In this document: one piece after another, positions 45,605 through 53,414 of the stretch
Numbering within the stretch: the stretch's first letter is position 1
Layout: each line of letters opens with the position of its first letter
Position numbers and translations under genes: made by a program
Notes under the pieces: generated by a model
Databases searched by the model: none
Told to the model about the DNA's origin: nothing
What the model saw: the letters and a program-made list of their open reading frames with translations, nothing else
From: CAWAND01 sp963807065
GTDB taxonomy: Bacteria; Chloroflexota; Anaerolineae; Anaerolineales; E44-bin32
Length of the DNA: 64,000 nt
Direction: 5' to 3'
NCBI GenBank assembly: GCA_963807065.1
Contig: CAWDZQ010000003.1
Location: forward strand, 868,001-932,000

Positions 45605-46372
45605 TTAGATCTCCTGCGCCAGCTTGCGCATCAGTTCGTCGATGGTCTCCCACGCCGGGGAGTCGCCGTCCAATGAGAGCAGTGATTCTCCGAGGGCATC
45701 GTTTTCATTGATCTGGGCATCGGCCGGCACCATCGCCAGCACTTCCACGCCGAGGGCCTCGATGGTGTCCTGCAGGGGCTCGGGGATCTCGCCCTGCACT
45801 CGGTTGACGATCAGCCCCATCCGGCGAACATCCACGTCGACTTCACTCGCCATTTGGGCGATTGATGACGCCGCCTTCATCCCACGGATGGTGGGGTCAG
45901 TGACGATCAGCAGCAGGTCGACGCCTTTGGTGGTCCGACGACTGATGTGCTCCATGCCGGCTTCGTTGTCGATGACGACGTAGTCGTAGCCGCCTTCCAG
46001 CTCATCCACCACCTGTCGCAAGAGGTGGTTGACGGCGCAGTAACAACCCTGGCCCTCTGGCCGCCCCATCGCCAGCAGGTCGACCCGCTCACCTTCTTCA
46101 AGGGCCATGTGGATTTCACGGTGAAGGAAGTCCTGACGGCTGACGGTGACGCCCAAAGTCCCCGACATGGCCGGGTCGGTCATGCCTTCTCGTATCTCGC
46201 CGACGGTCAAGGGCGCCGGTAGGCCAAGCGCCAGGTGAAGATTGGTGGATGGATCGGCATCGATCGCCAGAACGGCGCCCGCGCCTTGGCGGACGAGCGA
46301 TTTGATGATCAGGGCCGTGGCGGTTGTCTTTCCCGTCCCGCCCTTTCCGGCCAGTGCAATAGTCTTGGTCAT
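45605..46372 (-). CDS. cooC: CooC/AcsF-type maturation ATPase (copy 1)
   Basis: This MinD-like P-loop ATPase supports nickel insertion into CODH or ACS. It has Walker A AGKGGTGKTT (about 8-17), AIDADPSTNLHLALG (about 37-51), EGQGCYCAVN (Cys pair at about 109-111, the CooC nickel/dimer site) and IDNEAGMEHISR (about 134-145). The start codon overlaps the AcsV stop (ATGA), indicating coupling. It is closer to canonical CooC than the copy at 41270. Confidence 0.92.
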   Translation of the reverse strand: MTKTIALAGKGGTGKTTATALIIKSLVRQGAGAVLAIDADPSTNLHLALGLPAPLTVGEIREGMTDPAMSGTLGVTVSRQDFLHREIHMALEEGERVDLLAMGRPEGQGCYCAVNHLLRQVVDELEGGYDYVVIDNEAGMEHISRRTTKGVDLLLIVTDPTIRGMKAASSIAQMASEVDVDVRRMGLIVNRVQGEIPEPLQDTIEALGVEVLAMVPADAQINENDALGESLLSLDGDSPAWETIDELMRKLAQEI

Positions 46373-48333
46373 GGGTTTACCTGTACCGTCTCCTGAGTCT
46401 CATGGGTGGCATTACCATTGGTGGAGGCGTGGCGCTCCCAGACCTCCGCCACATTCGGAAAGCGGGTGATCTCGGTATGGGGCAGGAAGAGCGCCGCGGT
46501 GAAGGCCTCGTAAAACGAATTGTCGGCTGACAGCTCCACGTAAGTCATGCTCCGGGCAGCGGCTTCGGCTCGAAGCCGGGCGTCACGCGACAGCAGGGAC
46601 GCATAGGCGCCCAGCACGGCCGTGTTGCCCAAGAACCGGAAGCGGTCCCACGGCAGGTCGGGAAGCAGGCCAATCTGGACCGCCTTCTCGACGTTGATGT
46701 ATTTACCGAAGGCCCCTCCGACCAGGACCTGCTCCACATCGGCCAGATCGACCCCTACCCCGGCCGCCAACACGCTGAACCCGGCGTACACAGCTCCCTT
46801 GGCACGCATCAGGTTGTCGATGTCCACTTTGGTCAAGACGATGTCCTGGCCGGTTTCCGTCTCGTCACCCCAGGCGACAACGTACTCCGGCCCGTGCTCG
46901 CCACTTCGCACACGATTCGTGCCGATGTCGAGCTTGAAGTTCCCACCTTTGTCCACCACCCCGGTCACAAACAGTTCGGCCAGGAGCGAAATCAACCCCG
47001 AGCCGCAAATGCCGTGCGGCTTGGTTTCTCCGATGACCCGGATGGTCGGTTCGAAGGTCTCGGTGTGAACCCAGACCTCTTCGATCGCCCCAGTGGTGGC
47101 CCGCATGCCGTCCACCACGCCGGCGCCTTCAAACGCCGGTCCGGCCGAGCACGCGCAGGTGACCATCCAATCACGCGTCCCCAGGACCATCTCACCGTTG
47201 GTTCCAATGTCGATGAACAGGGTCAGCGCGTCCTGATCGACCAACCCCGAAGCCAGGACGCCGGCGGTGATGTCGGCCCCGACGTAGGACGCCACCCCTG
47301 GCAGGCAGTCGACCGTGGCCAGGGGATGGACGTTGAGCCCGATCTCGGATGCCAGCACCGGGGTCGGGAAGTTGACGGTCGGGATGAAAGGAGTCAGCCG
47401 GATGGAGGCCGGTGGCAAACCCAAGAACAGATGGATCATGGTCGTGTTGCCGACCACGCTGACCTTGCTGATGGAGGCCGGTTCGATTCCGGTGCGGCGC
47501 CGCATTCGCTCCAGGAGCTCATGCGTCGTGTCGCGCACGCGCGTCGCAAGCTCGGCCAGTCCGTTGTTCTTTCCGGCAAAGACAATGCGCGAAATCACGT
47601 CCTCGCCACAGCTGATCTGGCCGTTGTACTCGGCTGCCGAGGCCAGGACTTCCCCGCTCTCCAGGTCCACCAGAAAGGCGCTCACCGTGGTCGTGCCTAT
47701 GTCGAGGGCCAGCCCTAGCGGGCGTACCCTCTCGGTGGAGACCTCGATCAGGCGCGCCGGACCATTCGGCCGGGACCAATCGTCGGTTTCCAGCAGCACC
47801 CAAGGTTTCCATTGCGCATCGCGCAATGCCTGGTTGAGTCGGCGCAGGACGGGGAGCGGTACCCGTACATCGGGGAAGCCCGCCGTCTCGAGCCCCTTGT
47901 GAAGGCGGGCCAGGTCATCCAGATTATCATCGAGGCTGGGCTCGGAGAGTTCGAGCTGCATCGCCCGAATGGTCTGAACTGCGGCAGCCCGGTAGTCGAA
48001 GGGGATCTCGACCTTGTGGGCCGTTCGGTCGGTCACCAGGCGCCGCACCACCTCGTCTTGCTTGGGAATGGTGAGGTCGACATCGCCCTCGACCACGGTC
48101 TGGCATGCCAGCGCATAGCCGGCCGCCAGGTCATCCGAAGACAACCGGATGGTCGACCTGCGTCGGGCACCGTCACCCTGCAGCACGACGGCACAGCGGC
48201 CGCAGCGACCCTGACCTCCGCAAGGCTGTTGGAATGCGATTCCTGCCTGGCGGATAGCTTCCACAAGCAGGGCCCCAGTTGAGACCTCGACCGATGTTTC
48301 AAATGGGTGAAGAGTGACGCGATGAGTGGCCAT
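46369..48333 (-). CDS. acsV: Corrinoid-activating ferredoxin/ASKHA protein (AcsV/RACo-like)
   Basis: This reactivator reduces inactive Co(II) corrinoid of the CFeSP back to Co(I) using ATP. The N-terminal plant-type [2Fe-2S] domain has Cys at about 38, 44, 47 and a fourth near 77. A linker (about 100-210) follows, then a DUF4445-type ASKHA actin-fold ATPase domain with ALDIGTTTVSAFLVDL (about 230) and LFIDIGTNGEM (about 370). The 654-residue length is normal. It overlaps cooC downstream and follows the small Cys-rich gene in the acs operon. Confidence 0.94.
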   Translation of the reverse strand: MATHRVTLHPFETSVEVSTGALLVEAIRQAGIAFQQPCGGQGRCGRCAVVLQGDGARRRSTIRLSSDDLAAGYALACQTVVEGDVDLTIPKQDEVVRRLVTDRTAHKVEIPFDYRAAAVQTIRAMQLELSEPSLDDNLDDLARLHKGLETAGFPDVRVPLPVLRRLNQALRDAQWKPWVLLETDDWSRPNGPARLIEVSTERVRPLGLALDIGTTTVSAFLVDLESGEVLASAAEYNGQISCGEDVISRIVFAGKNNGLAELATRVRDTTHELLERMRRRTGIEPASISKVSVVGNTTMIHLFLGLPPASIRLTPFIPTVNFPTPVLASEIGLNVHPLATVDCLPGVASYVGADITAGVLASGLVDQDALTLFIDIGTNGEMVLGTRDWMVTCACSAGPAFEGAGVVDGMRATTGAIEEVWVHTETFEPTIRVIGETKPHGICGSGLISLLAELFVTGVVDKGGNFKLDIGTNRVRSGEHGPEYVVAWGDETETGQDIVLTKVDIDNLMRAKGAVYAGFSVLAAGVGVDLADVEQVLVGGAFGKYINVEKAVQIGLLPDLPWDRFRFLGNTAVLGAYASLLSRDARLRAEAAARSMTYVELSADNSFYEAFTAALFLPHTEITRFPNVAEVWERHASTNGNATHETQETVQVNP

Positions 48334-48373
48334 TACCTGCTCGCGATCTCAAACTCGATCGGGTTGAGGCTGA

Positions 48374-48643
48374 CTAGCCGTTATAGGAGTCACAGATCAT
48401 GTCTGTGACCCTGGCGGCCTCAACCTGTTCCCGATCCTGGAACCAGCGCGTTAGGGCCAGCGCCTCACAGGCCGCCTTGCCCGCCAGCTGGACGATGGAG
48501 AGAATGTCCACCTGCCGGCCGCAGGCAGCCATGCAGGGCGGCGAATCTCCACACGCCAGGCAAGCCGCGGCCGCTCCGGCCACCGTTCGAGGTTCATAAC
48601 CGACATAGGGATCATTTCCAATCACCGGCGCCAATGCATCCAT
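48374..48643 (-). CDS. Small Cys-rich protein, stand-alone Fer4_20-like domain
   Basis: This 89-residue protein holds CLACGDSPPCMAACGRQVDI (about 29-48). That pattern matches the N-terminal [4Fe-4S] module of GltD and dihydropyrimidine dehydrogenase (compare CIHCPDPAPCQKACP in the flavoprotein at 60004), but nothing else of those enzymes is present. The remainder is helical, with an extra Cys near each end. Its start has a GGAGG site. Position between acsC and acsV suggests an electron carrier or assembly partner for the CFeSP; that is inference. Confidence 0.75.
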   Translation of the reverse strand: MDALAPVIGNDPYVGYEPRTVAGAAAACLACGDSPPCMAACGRQVDILSIVQLAGKAACEALALTRWFQDREQVEAARVTDMICDSYNG

Positions 48644-48679
48644 GGGACGCCTCCTGGCTGATCGGCCTTCCTCATGCCA

Positions 48680-50020
48680 TCACGACCACATGGCCTTCAG
48701 ATAGCCCGAGATATCTACCGCTTCCCGAGGTCCAACCATGATCTCCCAGCCGGGCAGCTCTTCCTCGAGCTCGCCCGAAAGCACCGCGACCTGCCCCGGG
48801 ATGATCAGCCTGCGGTGGGCCACCTTTTCCTCTGTGCCGAAGTTCTTGACCGCCTTGGCGATGCGATCGGCGTCGAAGTTGCCGGCCGCCCACGCCGTGA
48901 GGACGCTCATGCCTTCGGCATCGGCGACGAGCAGCCAGGCCGGCCAACCGGAGCTCTCGACTTCGTTGGCCACGGAGAAGTAGGTAATCGAGAAGTTGGT
49001 CGTGACCATCACCGGCGCCTTGTCATCCGGCGAATTGATCTCGTAAAGACCCGGCTGAACCTGGATTGGTTTCTGCGGGTCGGTGTAGATGTTTTCCCGA
49101 AGCACCATTAGTGGATACAACGCGGCCGGATCAAAAAACTCGACGACGATGAATCCGGCGTACTTGGCGATGTGCTGGGCGGCCAGGAGGGAGCCGTCTT
49201 GAGCGCCGTCCCGGCCGGGGAAGGTGATGACCGGGAAACCGAGCGGCCGGAAATTCGACTTGATGGCCAGCCTGCGGATGGCGGTGAGCCGCTCCAATCC
49301 TTCATGGAACCCCTCGATTTGGGGATCGAGGACGATGTCCTCCAAACCCGCATCGGTGAGCTTCTGTGTCAGCTCGGCCAGGGCCTCCAACGTGCCCGCC
49401 TTGGCTACCAACGGGACATGGTGCTCCTTGGCCAGCGCGGCCATCTCAGACGCAGTGTCGGCTTCGGCGGCGTACAACAGGGGACGCTTGCCCTGGGCGG
49501 CTTCCAGGCCCGCCTTGGCCAGGGCCGGCTCCAGCGCGAGCAGGATCAGCGGTTTTTGCGTGGCCGATTGTGCGGCCGCCACGGCGGCGGCAAAACTGGA
49601 AGCATCGCTCCCGTCAGAGTCAATAGCGAACCCATCCAGCGCCAGCGTGATCCCCACATAATCGACCTGGTAGGCGGACGCCTCGGAAACAAGCGCCTTG
49701 ATCTTCTCCACATCGTCGGCCGCCTTGACACGCAAGAACAGGCCGGGCTTGTGATAGAAGGTCTTCTCGTGACGGAAGAGCACCGTTTCGTTGCCCACCT
49801 GAAGCTTGCCGTTCCCCCCGCTCAATTCCACCAAGCGGATCGGCGGCGCCGAAGCGGCGGCCAGCTTTCCGGCTGCTTCTTCGCTGACATGCGGGCAGTC
49901 CTTCAGCTCTACCTGTTTCGCCGCCAACTTCATGGCGAAGGCCAGGCAGGTAGGGTAGCTGCAGTCCTTGCAATTCGTCTGGGGCAGCAGCTTGTAGATT
50001 TCGAGACCTGTCAATGGCAT
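48680..50020 (-). CDS. acsC: Corrinoid/iron-sulfur protein large subunit
   Basis: This is the gamma subunit of the CFeSP, which carries the methyl group between AcsE and acetyl-CoA synthase. The N-terminal [4Fe-4S] motif is NCKDCSYPTCLAFA with a fourth Cys in KDCPHV (residues about 16-42). A TIM barrel (about 95-310) follows, and then a C-terminal B12-binding domain (about 320-446). The length of 446 agrees with the family. The GGAGGC site and spacing place it after acsD in the operon. Confidence 0.95.
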   Translation of the reverse strand: MPLTGLEIYKLLPQTNCKDCSYPTCLAFAMKLAAKQVELKDCPHVSEEAAGKLAAASAPPIRLVELSGGNGKLQVGNETVLFRHEKTFYHKPGLFLRVKAADDVEKIKALVSEASAYQVDYVGITLALDGFAIDSDGSDASSFAAAVAAAQSATQKPLILLALEPALAKAGLEAAQGKRPLLYAAEADTASEMAALAKEHHVPLVAKAGTLEALAELTQKLTDAGLEDIVLDPQIEGFHEGLERLTAIRRLAIKSNFRPLGFPVITFPGRDGAQDGSLLAAQHIAKYAGFIVVEFFDPAALYPLMVLRENIYTDPQKPIQVQPGLYEINSPDDKAPVMVTTNFSITYFSVANEVESSGWPAWLLVADAEGMSVLTAWAAGNFDADRIAKAVKNFGTEEKVAHRRLIIPGQVAVLSGELEEELPGWEIMVGPREAVDISGYLKAMWS

Positions 50021-50039
50021 CGTTCTGCCTCCACCTCGC

Positions 50040-51014
50040 CTAGACCAGTTCGACGGGCTGCATCAGCTCTGCGGTGACGGCCCGCAGCCGGCGCAGCGTT
50101 TCCGGATGCCTGACGACAACGATGTCGGCGCCGGCGTGGATCAAGCTGGAAGCGGTGATCGCCTCCCATTCAAGGGCCCGCCTTTCCCAGTCTCCCCAGC
50201 CCTCCGGCACGCCCTCGCCGATCTTGGATTCTTTGACTTTCCAGGTCTCGGCCCCGGGAGTGACGACCATCGGAAGCTGGGTCATGGCGTCCCCCTGCAG
50301 GGCGGCCAATCTGAGCCGCTCCATCACCGAGTAGCCATATTCGATCCCGTAGCCGAGGGCGCCGGTGGTGGGGTCCATCAGGATACGCTCAAGAGGAAGG
50401 CCCATATCCGTGATCAGGATCACCAGCTGCTTCGACAGATTTACGTCCATCGGGGTGGACGATTGGACGAGCTGGTCATTGGCCATCGCGGCGGCCACGA
50501 TCGTGCGGTAGTTCTTGTCTTCGCACAGCCCGAGGACAAGTTTCTCCCCTTTGCCTTCTTCAGCCACGGGCACCAGGAGTTCGTTGTCAAGCTCGGCCTG
50601 TCCCGGACCGATGACGATCACCGGGAGCCCGCATGCATCGAGTACTTTGCGCAAGGCCGATCGGGCGTGGTCGGGCGTGTTGGGCTCTCCATCAGCCGTC
50701 GTCAGGCTGAGCACCAGGTAGATCAAGTCGGCACCGGCGTCCTCGGCGGCTTTGGCCCATGCGCCGGGATCGTCCATCGCTTCCCCCCACGCCTGGTAGA
50801 GCAGGGGCGACCAATCGGCCGGCTTCCGGTCGCAGATCTCGACCCCGATCACAGGTGGGCGGGCGGTCTTGCCGTCAAAGTCCAAAAACGGCATGCACGC
50901 CTCGCCACCGACGGTAATGGTCTTGGTCCGGCTTCCGCCTTGATCTGGCGTGGCCCCAAGGGTCACTTCTCGCACAGCCCCGGCCCACTTTTCCTTCGGT
51001 ATCTCAACGGTCAT
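50040..51014 (-). CDS. acsD: Corrinoid/iron-sulfur protein small subunit
   Basis: This beta subunit of the CFeSP is a TIM barrel that caps the corrinoid of the large subunit. Family-like segments are EIPKEKWAGAVREVTLG at the N-terminus, GGEACMPFLDFDG (about 32-44), DLIYLVLSLTTADG (about 95-108) and DPTTGALGYGIEYGYS (about 217-232). The length of 324 is normal. It lies between acsB and acsC, 92 bases after acsB, with a strong hairpin in that gap. Confidence 0.94.
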   Translation of the reverse strand: MTVEIPKEKWAGAVREVTLGATPDQGGSRTKTITVGGEACMPFLDFDGKTARPPVIGVEICDRKPADWSPLLYQAWGEAMDDPGAWAKAAEDAGADLIYLVLSLTTADGEPNTPDHARSALRKVLDACGLPVIVIGPGQAELDNELLVPVAEEGKGEKLVLGLCEDKNYRTIVAAAMANDQLVQSSTPMDVNLSKQLVILITDMGLPLERILMDPTTGALGYGIEYGYSVMERLRLAALQGDAMTQLPMVVTPGAETWKVKESKIGEGVPEGWGDWERRALEWEAITASSLIHAGADIVVVRHPETLRRLRAVTAELMQPVELV

Positions 51015-51049
51015 GAGACTTAGCGACCTCGCTTTCTTACGGGATTCGG

Positions 51050-51096
51050 GCCGCCCCCGGGGGTTGGGCCGAGCGGGACCCTCCCCCGGAGGCGGC
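51050..51096. promoter_or_regulatory. Strong hairpin between acsB and acsD
   Basis: GCCGCCCCCGGGGG (51050-51063) pairs with CCCCCGGAGGCGGC (51083-51096): 13 of 14 positions pair, with a 19-base loop and no T-run on the minus strand. It is likely an mRNA-stability or partial-termination element setting the AcsB : CFeSP ratio. Confidence 0.55.
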
Positions 51097-51106
51097 TCCT
51101 GACAAC

Positions 51107-53401
51107 CTAGAGCAGCGGCGGCATGCCCAGCGCGGGATGTTCCTTCTCCGTCAGGAACTGCATTAGGGGTTCCACTTCGGTGCAGACAGCGCCATCCGCA
51201 ATCCGGTCGATCAGACCCGGGTCGCCCTCGCGCTCGGCGACTTCATGCAGCTGATCCGCCATCTGGGTCTTGAGATTCTCGGACATCCAGACGATGCGCT
51301 TGAAGCCGCCGTCAGCGGAGATGAACTTGGGGCTCAGAATGTAGTACTTGCCGTGGCCCATGATGCCCGGCGTCTGCAGCCCACCGCCGGCCATGCCGGC
51401 CAGGGTGGAGAACGTCATGCCAGCCGGGGTCATACCCGTGTCTTCACGGCTGACGATCATGATCCCGTTCGCTTCCGGGATGACCATGGCAATGCATTCG
51501 AAGCAGCCGCATGCCGTCATCGGGTTCTCCATGATCGAATACATAGAGACCACGGGAACAGTGCCGTGGGAGGCCGACTCGGCGTATTGGTTGATGCCGT
51601 CGTAGTAGCCCTTGTCGGCGTCGAGCATGCTGCCCTTGACAATGGGCTGATTTGGACCGGTGGGGTTGATCTGGTTCGAGGCCTTGCAGTCAAGCCAGTT
51701 GTAGGCACCGCACAGACCCAGGCGCTCGGGACTGACGATGCACACGTGGTCCGGAGCGAACGACTGGCACAGCGTGCACGAATAGAACTCGGTGACCAAT
51801 TCATCGGTCATCGATCCGATGCGTTCGTTGCGTTCCTCGTACGCCAGCCGCGCCTTGTCGAGCCATTCAGCGTAAACCTTCGGCTCGGTGAGGATCTTCA
51901 CCTGGACCTTATCCACAATGGTGCCGAAATCCCCGTGGAAGCGAGCATGCAGGATCTTGCCGAGATGTTCGAGGTTGAAGCCCTTCTCGGTGGCGCCGTT
52001 GCTGATGCGGATCCAGGCGATGTCCCGCTGGCCAATGTGCTGGATGCCGGAGGCGCCGTTGACAAAGTAGTGGATCTGGCGCTCCAGCACCGGTTCGAAA
52101 TCTGTTTCCATCTTGCGCCCGGCCACTTCGACCAGGATGCCCAGATCCATGTTGCCTTGCGAGTCGATCTCATCGAACGACGGCCCGATGACCTCGATCT
52201 TGCCGTCCTCCACCTCGTCCATCTCGGCCATGCGCAGGTATTCGAAAGCCCGGCTGTGCTTGCCGCCGAACTCGACCCGCATGTCGGCCTTGCGCACCAC
52301 CTCTCCTTCGAACGCCGAGCCGTAGGGTACCGGCACGGGGACTTCGGTGATGCGGATCTTGACCCCGCGGACTTCGATCGCCTCCTGGACCAGCTTGGCT
52401 GCCTTTTCGTCTTCTGTTTCGGCGTCGATCTCGTTCCAGGGGCGGGAAATCACGTGCTCGTACTGAGTGACTCCGGTGGGCAAGATCTCGGGGATGATGG
52501 TGTCGGCGATCACGGGGAAGCCATAGGAAATGGCCCCAGCGGCGGTGGCGTATTTCAGATCGTCCACCTCACCCAACGCCAGGACGAAGGCGAACACCCT
52601 GTACTTGTTGTAGAGCAGGATGTCGCGCCACTGGCCACCCTTCTTGCCACCGAAGGTGAGCGCCGACCGTGTGGCGAACCCCAGCGGATAGATGGCCGAC
52701 ATGGTGTCTCGCCCGAAGGGGACGATGTAGGTGTCATACCCCATCTCCACGCCTTCCTCGGCAAGCTGGTCGATGATCGAACGTCCGTTGACATTGCCGC
52801 ACAGGAAGGTGAGGATGTTGCGCTTCTGCAGCTCGCGCACTATGGCAACGGCGGCTTGGTTAGAATGCGCCGCGCCGACGATGGCAGCGAACCCGGGCAT
52901 GCGCCCGTCCACCAACTGGATGCCCCACGACCGGAGTTGAATGTCATCGATCGGCCCGTTGAGGTGGCCATTCGACTTGGGGGCGCCGCCGTTGCCGCTT
53001 TCGTCGGGGCTGGTGAAGGACGTGGCGCCGGCCAGCGCCAGGCCGGGGTAGGCTTCGGGCTGTTCACCGTAGGCAAAGCGGATGGCCTCGATCACCTCTT
53101 CGGCCAACAGCGTCGCCATGCCGCTGTCGAGCGTTTCGCCCAGGTAGGGCGTCCAGCGATGGTCTTCCGGCAGCGGGTGGAGCAGGCTCATGGCATGCTC
53201 CATAACAGGCTGCAGGTCCGCCAGCTTGCTGACCTCGCTGCCCAGCATGCCCAAAATGACAGGCAGGTAGTAGGCCGTATTCGGGAAGCCCACCGCGGTC
53301 TCGGGCCCCTTCTCTTCGATTGCCCGAGCCAGGAGGCAGTTGGCCTCGTCGACGACCATGTTGGCGCCCTGGATGGCGCGAGTTGCGATATAGCGTGACA
53401 T
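51107..53401 (-). CDS. acsB: Acetyl-CoA synthase (CODH/ACS alpha subunit)
   Basis: This enzyme joins CO, a methyl group and CoA at the Ni-Ni-[4Fe-4S] A-cluster. The A-cluster Cys set lies in YSCTLCQSFAPDHVC, LCGAYNWLDC (about 535-570) and ACGCFEC (about 630). The full N-terminal domain that docks on CODH is present (MSRYIATRAIQGAN...), so this is the bacterial form, not the shorter archaeal CdhC. A Gly/Asn-rich linker at about 150-165 (SGNGGAPKSNGHLNG) is longer than I expect. Total length is 764 residues. It follows cooS by 14 bases. Confidence 0.96.
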   Translation of the reverse strand: MSRYIATRAIQGANMVVDEANCLLARAIEEKGPETAVGFPNTAYYLPVILGMLGSEVSKLADLQPVMEHAMSLLHPLPEDHRWTPYLGETLDSGMATLLAEEVIEAIRFAYGEQPEAYPGLALAGATSFTSPDESGNGGAPKSNGHLNGPIDDIQLRSWGIQLVDGRMPGFAAIVGAAHSNQAAVAIVRELQKRNILTFLCGNVNGRSIIDQLAEEGVEMGYDTYIVPFGRDTMSAIYPLGFATRSALTFGGKKGGQWRDILLYNKYRVFAFVLALGEVDDLKYATAAGAISYGFPVIADTIIPEILPTGVTQYEHVISRPWNEIDAETEDEKAAKLVQEAIEVRGVKIRITEVPVPVPYGSAFEGEVVRKADMRVEFGGKHSRAFEYLRMAEMDEVEDGKIEVIGPSFDEIDSQGNMDLGILVEVAGRKMETDFEPVLERQIHYFVNGASGIQHIGQRDIAWIRISNGATEKGFNLEHLGKILHARFHGDFGTIVDKVQVKILTEPKVYAEWLDKARLAYEERNERIGSMTDELVTEFYSCTLCQSFAPDHVCIVSPERLGLCGAYNWLDCKASNQINPTGPNQPIVKGSMLDADKGYYDGINQYAESASHGTVPVVSMYSIMENPMTACGCFECIAMVIPEANGIMIVSREDTGMTPAGMTFSTLAGMAGGGLQTPGIMGHGKYYILSPKFISADGGFKRIVWMSENLKTQMADQLHEVAEREGDPGLIDRIADGAVCTEVEPLMQFLTEKEHPALGMPPLL

Positions 53402-53414
53402 GTCGCCTGCCTCT

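Noticed and set aside
51245..53398. 717-codon open frame on the plus strand opposite acsB
   Set aside because: It is the antisense of a very well conserved gene. It has His/Asp/Val-rich low-complexity composition, no family motif and no ribosome site; GC-rich codon bias creates such long shadows.
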